NCBI RefSeq assembly: GCF_003367475.1
Contig: NZ_QRHA01000003.1
Location: 248,001-312,000, forward strand
DNA length: 64,000 bases
Direction of reading: 5' to 3'
Source: Alteromonas aestuariivivens
GTDB taxonomy: Bacteria > Pseudomonadota > Gammaproteobacteria > Enterobacterales > Alteromonadaceae
Numbering within the stretch: the stretch's first letter is position 1; each line of letters starts with the position of its first letter. The notes beneath the pieces were generated by a model. That model was not told the DNA's origin, searched no databases, and saw nothing but the letters and a program-made list of their open reading frames with translations. Below are positions 8,960-18,921 of the stretch, in pieces. A program made the position numbers and the translations under genes.

Positions 8960-11347
8960 TTACTCTCTTAACGCTGCCCCGAATTCAGACTCAAGACCCT
9001 TAACGATGGTTTCCACTGACTGCTGAATCTCAGCTTCTTCCAACGTTTTCTGTGGATCCTGCAAGATTAGTGATAAGGCCAGGCTCTTATACCCGGGCTC
9101 AATACCCTTGCCTTTATACACGTCGAACAAGTTTAGGCCAACTAGTTGATTTACGCCAATTTTTTCTACAAAAGAAAGTATCGAACCAACAGTGACTTCT
9201 TCCTTGACGGTAATCGCAATATCACGACGATTTGCCGGGTACTTTGAAATGACTTTCGCAGTGGGTAATTGGCGTTCTGTAAGCGCTGTCAGCGCAAGTT
9301 CAAACACAAACGGACGCCCGTTCACACCCAGCAATTTGGTAAATTGAGGGTGAACGGCACCAATGTGCCCGATGACTGTGCCCTCAAGACGTATTTCTGC
9401 ACTCATACCCGGATGCAATGCAGGATGCTCAGCTGCCACAAACTCAATCAGATGAGATTTTCCTGTCAGAGCCAGTAACGCTTCGACATCGGCTTTGGCA
9501 TCAAAGAAATCGACGGCGGTGCTTTCCTGATCCCAGTGCTCTTCATTTCTGGGCCCTGCTATCACCCCTCCGAGCATTGGCTCCTGACGCACACCACTCG
9601 GCGCATCAGCATCCGGAATGAAACGTAAGCCACTTTCAAACAACCGAATACGACTTTGCTGACGTTTTTGATTGTATGCCGTTGCTCCGAGCAAGCCCGG
9701 CCACAGGCTGACCCGCATAACTGACATATCGGCCGAAATCGGGTGCGGAAGCACCAAACCTTCGAGCTCAGGAAACAGCGCTGACTGAATTTTCGGGTCG
9801 ACAAATGAATAGGTTATCGCTTCATTATACCCCCGGGCAATCAGCAGCGATTTCAGTGACTGCGTACTGAGTTGTGCTTCTGAAGCAGCCAGCATTTGCA
9901 GGCTGGCTTTAGGCGCTTCGTTAGGAATATTATTGTAGCCATAAACCCGGGCGATCTCTTCAATCAAATCTTCTTCTATCGAGATATCAAATCGATAGCT
10001 GGGTACTGTGGCTAACCAGCCTTCATCGGTCATTTCCGTTGCAAGCCCCAGACGAGTCAACATTTGTGTTACCTTGGTGTCATCGATAGTGATCCCGAGT
10101 ACCCGCTTGAGTCTGGCACGACGCAATGACACTTGTGATACCGCAGGAAGCGCCTCTTCAGCTACCGCTTCAACGACAGGCCCTGGCTGACCACCGCAGA
10201 TTTCGAGGATCAGTGCTGTCGCCCGCTCCATGGCCTGCTTCTGCAATTGCGGATCAACACCACGTTCATAGCGATGTGAAGCATCGGTGTGCAAGCCGTA
10301 CTGACGGGCCCGGCCCTGAATGGCATCACGGCTGAAAAACGCACTCTCCAGCAGAATGTGCTGAGTCTGCGCATTCACACCAGAGTGTAACCCACCGAAA
10401 ATGCCTGCCATCGCAAGTGGTTTTTGATCATCGGCAATGACAAGGGTGTTATCACTGAGAGACACCGTATTTTCATCGAGCAGGGTAAGTTGTTCACCTT
10501 CATGTGCCAGGCGCACCCGAATACTGCCATCTATGCTTTCCAGATTAAAAGCATGCATGGGCTGCCCCAGTTCCAGCAGCACGAAATTGGTTACATCTAC
10601 AATCGGGTCAATACTGCGAATTCCGCAGCGGCGAAGCTTTTCCACCAGCCACAGGGGTGACTTGGCCTGCACGTTGACGTTGCACACTACTCTGCCCAGA
10701 TAACGCGGGCAGGCTTGCGGCGCCTCAAGATGAATGGCCAGCTTGTCACCAATGGTCGGCTCTACCGGCGCCACTTCAGGCTCATGCACATCCAGATTGT
10801 TCAACACCCCAACTTCACGGGCAATACCTCGAATGCCAAGGCAATCTGCGCGGTTAGGAGTCAGGTCCACCTCAATGGTGTGATCATCCAGACCAAGATA
10901 CTCGCGGATATCGGCCCCAATAGGCGCATCCAGCGGCAACTCGACAATACCGTCGTGGTCTTCACTGATACCCAGTTCAGAAAAACTGCACAGCATTCCC
11001 ATTGACGGTTCACCGCGCAGCTTAGCCTTCTTGATTTTGAAATCGCCGGGCAAAACCGCGCCGACAACGGCGACGGCCACTTTGAGGCCCTGACGGCAGT
11101 TAGGTGCACCGCATACAATGTCCAGCAATTCGTCGCCGCCAACATTCACTTTGGTAACCCGAAGTTTATCGGCGTTGGGGTGCTGACCGCACTCAACCAC
11201 TTCGCCTACCACTACGCCCTCAAACTGCCCCGCAACCGGCTCAACAACGTCGACTTCCAGCCCGGCCATACTCAACTGCTCAGAAAGAACCTCGACAGAA
11301 ATTGCCGGGTCTATCCATTCACGTAACCACTTTTCACTGAATTTCAT
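8960..11347 (-). CDS. pheT: Phenylalanyl-tRNA synthetase beta subunit
   Basis: 795 residues, full length for the bacterial beta chain. With PheS it forms the alpha2-beta2 synthetase that charges tRNA(Phe). In order: an N-terminal [12 protein letters not shown], the tRNA-binding/OB-fold domain ([15 protein letters not shown]), the B3/B4 editing domain, the B5 domain, a degenerate catalytic core and the C-terminal anticodon-binding FDX domain ([22 protein letters not shown]). It lies 17 nt after pheS and 3 nt before ihfA. Confidence 0.97.
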   Translation of the reverse strand: MKFSEKWLREWIDPAISVEVLSEQLSMAGLEVDVVEPVAGQFEGVVVGEVVECGQHPNADKLRVTKVNVGGDELLDIVCGAPNCRQGLKVAVAVVGAVLPGDFKIKKAKLRGEPSMGMLCSFSELGISEDHDGIVELPLDAPIGADIREYLGLDDHTIEVDLTPNRADCLGIRGIAREVGVLNNLDVHEPEVAPVEPTIGDKLAIHLEAPQACPRYLGRVVCNVNVQAKSPLWLVEKLRRCGIRSIDPIVDVTNFVLLELGQPMHAFNLESIDGSIRVRLAHEGEQLTLLDENTVSLSDNTLVIADDQKPLAMAGIFGGLHSGVNAQTQHILLESAFFSRDAIQGRARQYGLHTDASHRYERGVDPQLQKQAMERATALILEICGGQPGPVVEAVAEEALPAVSQVSLRRARLKRVLGITIDDTKVTQMLTRLGLATEMTDEGWLATVPSYRFDISIEEDLIEEIARVYGYNNIPNEAPKASLQMLAASEAQLSTQSLKSLLIARGYNEAITYSFVDPKIQSALFPELEGLVLPHPISADMSVMRVSLWPGLLGATAYNQKRQQSRIRLFESGLRFIPDADAPSGVRQEPMLGGVIAGPRNEEHWDQESTAVDFFDAKADVEALLALTGKSHLIEFVAAEHPALHPGMSAEIRLEGTVIGHIGAVHPQFTKLLGVNGRPFVFELALTALTERQLPTAKVISKYPANRRDIAITVKEEVTVGSILSFVEKIGVNQLVGLNLFDVYKGKGIEPGYKSLALSLILQDPQKTLEEAEIQQSVETIVKGLESEFGAALRE

Positions 11348-11364
11348 ATTCGGTCTTGCCTGCC

Positions 11365-12437
<1,073 letters not shown>

Positions 12438-12971
12438 CTCTTTGGTGGTGCTACCCTAACGAGCTGATTAATCCCTCTTTATTGAGATTTTTGTACCGTC
12501 AAAGCACACCGGCAGACGAATTTTCCTGCCATAAAGCTGTTTAATGCAAATTCAGATGGAGTAAAACCCATTTCTCACGTACGCATTCCCGCCAGCTTCC
12601 GGGTTGTTCAGTGGAATTAAGGTATGAAAATAGCCCTTGTAATGTCCGCATGTGTTTTCCTCAACCATGCCTGAGCACTTTTTGACCACAAAATCCTCAT
12701 TAACCAACCTCTTTTTCACTTGCCGCTCACCCACAGGCGGTCAAATTTTAACCTTCGAAATAAAAAAAAATCTTTCATTATTCAATTTAATACGTTTGTG
12801 AATTTTCTAACTCATTAATATTAATAGCGTTTATATAAAAGCATACCTATAGATAAGTGATAATAACTAATACCTTTTGTAATCCCCAATTCCCACCTCT
12901 ATTCTGGCCCGGCGTTGACGAACTAACAGTCACTTCGCAACAAAAAACTTTAGCAGTATCGAGGTTTTCCC
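12438..12971. other. AT-rich gap at the left edge of the accessory block
   Basis: About 530 bp without a convincing gene. A minus-strand open frame of 60 codons (12552-12734) has no recognisable features. The right half is strongly AT-rich (TTAATATTAATAGCGTTTATATAAAAG around 12820-12840) and probably contains the promoter of the first GH-like gene. I found no integrase, tRNA or clear direct repeat marking an island boundary. Confidence 0.4.
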
Positions 12972-14066
12972 ATGTTGAACAAAAATCTTCTTTCCAACCG
13001 ATTTATCAAAAAGGCTGTTCTTACAGCGTCCGCCGCCGCAGCAATGACCTTTACGTCTTTTGGCACCCTTGCAGTAAACGAGCAAATGAAGCCACTTACC
13101 GGTTTGTACGCGCTCGATTGTAATCGTGGCCAGTTCCGCGACGACTGCGTTAGTGACCATGATTTTGTTGATGGCTACGCGTGGCGTATTTCCTGGCAGG
13201 AAATGGAACCTCAGCAAGACAAGTATGACTTCAGTGGTCTGGACCACATTGTTAAGTTACTGAACGAAAGAAATCAGAAACTGTCTCTGATCATCATGCC
13301 TGATCTGCCGGATTACCTGGCAAAAACTCCTGGCATGGACACTTACATCTATGAAAATCAGGCTGTGCCTTCACCTTGGGATCCTAAATTGATGGAGCGT
13401 TACACCAAGTTTGTAAATGCTCTGGCCATGCACAAAATGCCTGATCCGAAGAAAGGCAATCGCATGGTTCCTTATCGCTATCATTCGGTAAACGCAGTTC
13501 TGCACCCTACCTTCCCGGGAACTCCGCGAGGTGGCATGCGCAATGAAGGTATCCAAATCAAAGACATCCCTGGATACTCTCGTAGCAAACTGATTGACCA
13601 ACACGTAGACCAGGTTGTCAGCTTGTTCCGCAACACTTTCCGTAAGCAAGCACTGTTCTTCTCACTGTGGCCAATTAATGACAGTGATCGTTCTTACCGT
13701 TTGTACGATGCACTGAACGACAAATTTGCAGAGTACGATAACGTAGGTATCTGGATGGACAACCTGGCTGCAAGCCGTGCCTGTACAAACTGTGAACCCT
13801 ATACAGGCTACCCACAGGAAACCTGGGCAACGCACATGACCAACGTATCGGGCAAGCTGATGACTGGTTTCCAGATGCTGGGTTCATGGGAAAAGCCTTT
13901 CAATGTTAACCACGTACCTAAAGTGGCAAACGGCTCGCCTATGGACGGCATGGATTACGCGATGAAAGCTTTTGACTCTCAGTATTTTGAAGTTTACACC
14001 TGGGATCTGGAGCGCAAAGACTGGCAAGCAGGCCTGAAGCAATTCCAGGAAATACTTCACAAATAA
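12972..14066 (+). CDS. Secreted glycoside-hydrolase-like protein, paralogue 1
   Basis: 364 residues, with a basic N-terminus and an Ala/Thr-rich hydrophobic signal peptide ending near TLA-VNEQ. The mature protein resembles the N-terminal half of a TIM-barrel glycoside hydrolase: DGYAWRISWQEMEPQQDKYDF followed by DHIVKLL is the pattern in which GH42/GH5-like enzymes state that the substrate is approached alone. Other conserved stretches are PSPWDPKLMERY, HPTFPG, IWMDNLAAS, a CTNC pair and YFEVYTWDLE. I cannot assign a CAZy family. It shares about half its residues, by eye, with the next gene and has its own terminator, so it may be expressed separately and strongly. Confidence 0.75.
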   Translation: MLNKNLLSNRFIKKAVLTASAAAAMTFTSFGTLAVNEQMKPLTGLYALDCNRGQFRDDCVSDHDFVDGYAWRISWQEMEPQQDKYDFSGLDHIVKLLNERNQKLSLIIMPDLPDYLAKTPGMDTYIYENQAVPSPWDPKLMERYTKFVNALAMHKMPDPKKGNRMVPYRYHSVNAVLHPTFPGTPRGGMRNEGIQIKDIPGYSRSKLIDQHVDQVVSLFRNTFRKQALFFSLWPINDSDRSYRLYDALNDKFAEYDNVGIWMDNLAASRACTNCEPYTGYPQETWATHMTNVSGKLMTGFQMLGSWEKPFNVNHVPKVANGSPMDGMDYAMKAFDSQYFEVYTWDLERKDWQAGLKQFQEILHK

Positions 14067-14092
14067 GCAAGCTGTGTTAACAATATTTTTAC

Positions 14093-14123
14093 CACACCCT
14101 CTCAATGAGGGTGTGTTTTTTTT
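14093..14123 (+). terminator. Rho-independent terminator after GH-like gene 1
   Basis: A 9-bp stem CACACCCTC / GAGGGTGTG with a 5-nt loop is followed by eight T residues, 27 nt after the stop codon. It separates the two GH-like paralogues into distinct transcripts. Confidence 0.9.
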
Positions 14124-14563
14124 CATACAGACCCACCCTTTATAATGAATTTTTCTTTCAGTTGTCACCCACAGCCCGAATAAATCTCATACTTTTTTGT
14201 AAAAAATACACATATTACAAATCAATTGCTTATACCCAAAAAGCTCAACATTCATCCAGTTAATTATAACAATTCGACCTTTCGGCTTACTCCTTGCTAC
14301 CCCTGTAATTGTCGGGTGAATTGAGAGCTGGTGCCTTTCTGTCTGTCAGCTCTACAGGCTCTGCTGCACCGACTCTCCGGTAAGACAGAAAACGATATAT
14401 GGAATCGCAGTAGGTCTTTAGCTGGCTCCAACCAAGCCTGTAAAGCCGTTCAAAGCAATCCCCAAATGCAGTGCCTCTATGGACAAGGGCTATCGCTTTG
14501 CGAATGGACTTCGCGAATTCCTCTTAAATTCCGCTTCATTACAACGATATTATTAGGTGCAAC
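14124..14563. other. Intergenic region between the GH-like paralogues
   Basis: About 440 bp without a gene I can support. It holds small inverted repeats (AGAGCTG at 14324-14330 against CAGCTCT at 14347-14353; TTGCGAA/TTCGCGAA around 14495-14515) that could structure a long 5' leader or be operator sites. No known riboswitch consensus was recognised. A 78-codon plus-strand frame (14331-14567) shows no features of a real protein. Confidence 0.35.
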
Positions 14564-15631
14564 ATGAGAAAGTATTCTTATCAAACACGTGTATTTTCGA
14601 CGCGATCCTGTTCTTTTTTTTCGGGATTACTTTTTTTCTGCTTTTCCTTCCTGTCCTATGGCCAAGGTCTGTATATTCTGGACGGTAAAAATGGGACCTA
14701 CCGGGATGGTAACATCCGGGATTTGGATTTCATTGATGGTTATGCCTGGCGATATTCCTGGAAAGATCTCGAAACAGGCCAGGGCCGGTACAATTTTGCG
14801 CCTCTGGAACACATTGTTACCAAACTGGCTGCGAAGAACCAAAAATTATCCTGGGTGATGATGGGCGATATCCCAACTTACATAACCTCGATGAGAAGAG
14901 TGAATACCTATATAAGCGGTGGCGTACTCAAGCCCTCTCCCTGGGACAGCACCGTTTTGGAGCAGTACGCCAATTTTATCCAGGCAGCCGCCAACTACCC
15001 CATTGCCGATCCACAACAAGGGGGCAGAAAAGTGGCACTTAAATACCATTCTGCCTTTGGATTGATCCACCCTACCTTCCCGGGCCTCCCGGATGGTGCA
15101 ATTCGAGACAACGCCAGCACTAAAATCTACCAGGTTCCGGGCTACTCACGCTCCAATCTCGTGGATTACCATATCGATTACGTACTTGATCTAGTCTCCC
15201 GGCAATTTCCCGGCACCCCTCTGGTTGTCTCATTCTGGCCCATACATGATGACAATCGCAGAAGTCCACTGTGGAGTGATATACAATCCGAAGTGCTGCA
15301 GTTTGACAACGTTATGATTTGGATGGATAACCTGGCGGCGAGTCGCCCCTGCACGAACTGCAATCCGGTAACAGGCTACCCCAGCAGCACCTGGGCGCAG
15401 CACATGACCAATACGGGCGCCCGGGCAAGAACCGGTTTCCAGATGCTAAGCAGCTGGGACAAGACGTTCAACAGCAAACACGTCCCTAAAGTCAAGAATG
15501 CTACACCGATGGATGGCATAAATTATGCTATCGATGACTTTGATGCGGATTACTTTGAAATTTACGTCTGGGACGTGGAAAAAACCGCCTGGCAAGCCAA
15601 TTTGCGTCAGTTGCACAATCAATTACAGTAA
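14564..15631 (+). CDS. Secreted glycoside-hydrolase-like protein, paralogue 2
   Basis: 355 residues. A tandem paralogue of the previous gene, with the same blocks in order: DGYAWRYSWKDLE, HIVTKLAAKNQKLSW, PSPWDSTVLEQY, HPTFPG, PGYSRSNLVDYH, IWMDNLAASRPCTNC, TGFQMLSSWDKTF and YFEIYVWDVE. A long hydrophobic signal peptide ends near SYG-QGLY. The conserved Glu in YFE and Asp in WMDN are candidate catalytic or binding acids (inference). Together with the related domain at the end of the cluster this is a third member of one family. A role in trimming or processing the cluster's glycan is likely but unproven. Confidence 0.75.
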   Translation: MRKYSYQTRVFSTRSCSFFSGLLFFCFSFLSYGQGLYILDGKNGTYRDGNIRDLDFIDGYAWRYSWKDLETGQGRYNFAPLEHIVTKLAAKNQKLSWVMMGDIPTYITSMRRVNTYISGGVLKPSPWDSTVLEQYANFIQAAANYPIADPQQGGRKVALKYHSAFGLIHPTFPGLPDGAIRDNASTKIYQVPGYSRSNLVDYHIDYVLDLVSRQFPGTPLVVSFWPIHDDNRRSPLWSDIQSEVLQFDNVMIWMDNLAASRPCTNCNPVTGYPSSTWAQHMTNTGARARTGFQMLSSWDKTFNSKHVPKVKNATPMDGINYAIDDFDADYFEIYVWDVEKTAWQANLRQLHNQLQ

Positions 15632-15657
15632 CGGTCTTGTAACTTTTGCTTAATAAT

Positions 15658-15676
15658 GCACCTCAACAAGAGGTGC
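15658..15676 (+). terminator. Hairpin after GH-like gene 2, weak terminator
   Basis: A 7-bp perfect stem GCACCTC / GAGGTGC with loop AACAA lies 26 nt after the stop. The following tract (TTCGTTCTATTT) is only moderately T-rich, so some readthrough into the downstream operon is possible. Confidence 0.55.
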
Positions 15677-15843
15677 TTCGTTCTATTTGCACCAGTTTGG
15701 GTAGCTTCCAAGCCGCATGCGGCGCCCTGCTCCAGGCCAAAAAATCAGTGCCTTTAAGCAAAACTTAAGATATTTTTTTATTATTATTTTCAGATAATTA
15801 AGTTTCGCATCTGACGTTTTTTGCAAGGTTCTTTCAAACAACA

Positions 15844-15873
15844 TTAGAACTAAGGCAAACATGTTGCTATTAT
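15844..15873 (+). promoter_or_regulatory. Candidate promoter of the glycan operon
   Basis: A -10 TATTAT (15868-15873) lies 18 nt after a -35-like TTAGAA (15844-15849), about 70 nt before the first sulfotransferase. The surrounding 15740-15870 stretch is AT-rich. The next gap large enough for another promoter in the same direction is the 93 nt before the GT2 gene. Confidence 0.35.
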
Positions 15874-15945
15874 TCTGGTACATCGCATTATGATGACTCA
15901 GTCGCTTCAAATAATCGTTTCAATGGAAGAAGGATTAAAGCCGCT

Positions 15946-16794
15946 ATGCAAACTGCACCATTCACGGTGGACTTTATTGGCATAGGCTCAGGTAAATGCG
16001 GTTCTACTTGGATTTATGAAAATATCGTCAAGCACCCCGAAATCAGTGACGTAAACCTCAAAGAGCTGAATTACTTCAGCGATCTTTACCCCGAACATGA
16101 CTTCAGCTGGTATCAATCTCAGTTTGGAACAAAAGACGACGGGCTGATCAAGGGGGAGTTCTCTGTCACTTATCTTGCGCACCCTGAAGCGCCGAAGAGA
16201 ATCAAAAAGCATTTTCCGAATGCCAAATTGATTGCAATTGTGCGTAACCCGGTAAAACGCGCATTTTCCAATTATCTGCACTCCATCCGAAAAGGTGACA
16301 TTTCACCCAGCCTGTCATTTTCTGACTATATTAAGGATGAGGATAACCTTGCTCCTGGCCGTTACCACGAGTACCTGAAAAACTTTTATGATGTATTTCC
16401 AAAAGAACAAATACTGGTTATTGTTCTGGAAGAGTTTCTGCGCGATATTCCTACAGGAATGCGGCAGATATACCAACACATTGGTGTTAAAGATATCGAT
16501 TACCTCCCGGAGGGATACAACATCCCGTCTAATGAAGCGAAAAACTATCGCTTTCTGCTGTTAGAAAATGTTCTGGTTCAAAGCTATCGGTGGTTATCTC
16601 GCCGCGGTTACACCCGTTTTGTAAAATGGGTGGTTGACTCCGGTATTGCCAAAGTGCTGCGACGGTTCAACGACAGTCAGCAACGTCCTCCGTCCATCGA
16701 CGATGTGAGTAAACAAAAACTGGCGACCTATTTCGAATACCACAATCAGGAATTTGAAAAGCTTGTAGGTCGTAATACCAAGGTATGGTCTTAG
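15946..16794 (+). CDS. PAPS-dependent sulfotransferase 1
   Basis: 282 residues, cytoplasmic. Transfers sulfate from PAPS to a hydroxyl or amine, here probably on a sugar or glycolipid intermediate. The 5'-phosphosulfate loop is FIGIGSGKCGSTWIYE at residues about 10-25, and the 3'-phosphate-binding block is LIAIVRNPVKRAFSNYLHS. The overall layout resembles heparan N-sulfotransferase-type bacterial enzymes. An AAGGA ribosome site precedes the ATG. It is the first gene of the packed operon and is followed 87 nt later by a second, only distantly related sulfotransferase. Confidence 0.9.
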   Translation: MQTAPFTVDFIGIGSGKCGSTWIYENIVKHPEISDVNLKELNYFSDLYPEHDFSWYQSQFGTKDDGLIKGEFSVTYLAHPEAPKRIKKHFPNAKLIAIVRNPVKRAFSNYLHSIRKGDISPSLSFSDYIKDEDNLAPGRYHEYLKNFYDVFPKEQILVIVLEEFLRDIPTGMRQIYQHIGVKDIDYLPEGYNIPSNEAKNYRFLLLENVLVQSYRWLSRRGYTRFVKWVVDSGIAKVLRRFNDSQQRPPSIDDVSKQKLATYFEYHNQEFEKLVGRNTKVWS

Positions 16795-16881
16795 TTTTTT
16801 AGTACTCCCTCCCCTTTCGTAGTTTACAGGGAAGTCTGTACTCGCAGTTTGACGAGCCAACTACATATTGAGTGAGAAGCC

Positions 16882-17907
16882 ATGGATAGCCGTGTTGTTT
16901 TCCTGATCGGTGCCCCTCGGTCGGGTACCACTATGCTGGAAAGGATCATTTCCGGTCACAGTCAGGTGATGGGTGGGCCAGAACCCCATCTTTTAACCCC
17001 TTTAGCGCATTTGGGGGTTTGGAAGAATGTGGACAAGGCCCCCTACGACCACATCGTAGCCGGTATTGGGCAAAAAGACTTCATTCAAAGTTTGCCCAAC
17101 CGGGATCTGGATTACTGGCATGCGTGTAATCGTTATGCCCAGACCCTTTACAATTGCGCCACCGGGAACAATCCGGATACCGTATATCTGGACAAAACTC
17201 CTGAGTATGCAACCGTTTGGCCTTTTCTCAAAAAAGTGTTCCCTAAAGCGAAATACATCGTGATAAGTCGCCATCCTGCGGCCATTTTTTCGTCCTTTGC
17301 GAACAGCTTTTTTGAAGGCGATTATGCACTGACTCAAAAGCACGAACCTTTATTTGAGCGTTACATACCTGCTATATCGGCCATGTTGCAAGACCCGGAT
17401 ATGGATATCTTCCACATCCGCTATGAAGATTTGGTGTCGGATCCACAACGGTATGCCCAGGAACTATGTCAGTTTTTAAACCTGCAGTTCGAGCCGGAAA
17501 TGCTCTGTGTCGACAAAAGCAAATCCACCAGCGGCCTTGGTGACCCGATAGGCATCAAAAAATACAAGGGGCTGAGTAAACAAAGCATCGAACGCTGGGC
17601 CCACGAAATGGTCGAGAATCCAAACAATTACCAATTCTTAAAAAATCTGCTCGCCCGCATCTCTGCAGACGATTTGGCGACATACGGATACGCGCCGGAG
17701 TTGGTGTGGAAACCGGTTTCTGATTTGCTCAGCCAGAACAGTCAGAAAAACAGGCAGGCCGGTAACCATTCCTCATCATGGACGAGTTACAAGCTTCAAC
17801 GGAAGACAATAATAACGCTAAGGAACTTTGCTCAAAACAACTTGTTGTTTCGCAATTCACTGAGCAAGTTACGTTTGGCATGCGACGTACTTTTACGGGA
17901 GTACTGA
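16882..17907 (+). CDS. PAPS-dependent sulfotransferase 2
   Basis: 341 residues. A sulfotransferase-3-like enzyme with the N-terminal PAPS loop VVFLIGAPRSGTTMLERII and the 3'-phosphate block KYIVISRHPAAIFSSFANSFF; HIRYEDLVSDP is also typical. Its sequence differs clearly from the neighbouring sulfotransferase, suggesting a different acceptor position. The C-terminal 60 residues are Ser/Gln/Asn-rich and basic and are not part of the core domain. No PAPS-synthesis genes are visible here, so the donor must come from general sulfate assimilation. Confidence 0.88.
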   Translation: MDSRVVFLIGAPRSGTTMLERIISGHSQVMGGPEPHLLTPLAHLGVWKNVDKAPYDHIVAGIGQKDFIQSLPNRDLDYWHACNRYAQTLYNCATGNNPDTVYLDKTPEYATVWPFLKKVFPKAKYIVISRHPAAIFSSFANSFFEGDYALTQKHEPLFERYIPAISAMLQDPDMDIFHIRYEDLVSDPQRYAQELCQFLNLQFEPEMLCVDKSKSTSGLGDPIGIKKYKGLSKQSIERWAHEMVENPNNYQFLKNLLARISADDLATYGYAPELVWKPVSDLLSQNSQKNRQAGNHSSSWTSYKLQRKTIITLRNFAQNNLLFRNSLSKLRLACDVLLREY

Positions 17908-18000
17908 GTTAGTAAAAGGCAGCAGGGAACAAACAAGGATTTAACAGTGGTTTCATAAAGTTGTAGGAATCTACTTAACGCTTAATCGTAAGGATTAATT

Positions 18001-18867
18001 ATGGAATACCGTAAAGACTACTCAGATCTCAACGGCCACGAAGAAATTGAGATCGTCAACGCTGTTGAAGGTAGCGATAGCTACGAATACTCAGCCAGAA
18101 TGAAAGAACGAATTGCTTTTTCAGAAACCGGCAAACCATACAAGGGAATTTCAGTTATTTTTCCGGCCTACAACGAAGAAGATAACGTTGAGCGTGCAGT
18201 GAACGCTGCACTAAGTTCTTTCAGACGCTTTTTCGATAAAATCGAAATTATCGTTGTTGATGACGGCAGCCGGGACAAAACCTGTGAACGCTTGGACGCT
18301 TTAGCTGAAACCACTCCTGAAGTAGTGGCCAAGCACCATGCAAAGAACCGTGGTTACGGTGCCGCTCTGCGAACCGGCATCGAGTCGGCGCAATACGATC
18401 TTATTTTCTTTTCTGACTCCGATTTACAATTTGACCTAGATGAAATCGAACTGCTTCTGGAATGGATTGATCATCATGACATCGTTACCGGATACCGCGC
18501 AAAGCGTGCAGACCCGATGATCCGAAAACTCAATGCCTGGGCCTGGGGTACGCTGGTGAAAACCTTACTGGGTGTCAAAGTCAGGGATATCGATTGTGCT
18601 TTCAAGTTATTCCATCGTCATGTGTTTGATGGCTACAAACTGGAATCGGTTGGGGCAATGATCAACACCGAAATTCTTGCCCGCGCCAAGCAGAACAAAA
18701 TGACCATCAAGGAAGTGCCGGTAAATCACTATTCCCGCGAAGTTGGTGAGCAGACCGGAGCAAACATCAAAGTAATATTCAAGGCGTTCCGTGAACTCAT
18801 TGAAATGCACGGAAAGCTGCGAAAACCACAAGGTGCGGCCATGGATTTGGCCATGAACAAGAAGTAA
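18001..18867 (+). CDS. GT2 glycosyltransferase, polyprenyl-phosphate-sugar synthase-like
   Basis: 288 residues. A GT-A fold: ISVIFPAYNEEDNVERAV, nucleotide-binding IIVVDDGSRDKT, the DXD-like FFSDSDLQFD, and the DPM1-type block VRDIDCAFKLFHRHV. There is no membrane anchor, like the dolichol-phosphate-mannose synthase group that loads a sugar onto a polyprenyl phosphate. About 45 extra residues precede the fold. This fits the GT-C enzyme later in the operon (30270-31877), which should use such lipid-linked donors. Ribosome site GTAAGGAT. Confidence 0.85.
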   Translation: MEYRKDYSDLNGHEEIEIVNAVEGSDSYEYSARMKERIAFSETGKPYKGISVIFPAYNEEDNVERAVNAALSSFRRFFDKIEIIVVDDGSRDKTCERLDALAETTPEVVAKHHAKNRGYGAALRTGIESAQYDLIFFSDSDLQFDLDEIELLLEWIDHHDIVTGYRAKRADPMIRKLNAWAWGTLVKTLLGVKVRDIDCAFKLFHRHVFDGYKLESVGAMINTEILARAKQNKMTIKEVPVNHYSREVGEQTGANIKVIFKAFRELIEMHGKLRKPQGAAMDLAMNKK

Positions 18868-18921
18868 CTGGGGTTTTACACCAGATACAGTAAGGATTGA
18901 ATTAAATACGAGGGACTGCTT

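Noticed and set aside
12552-12734. 60-codon minus-strand frame near pheS
   Set aside because: No ribosome site or family resemblance; low-information sequence at the island edge.
14331-14567. 78-codon plus-strand frame before the second GH-like gene
   Set aside because: No recognisable ribosome site, biased composition, and it ends at the start of the real gene.
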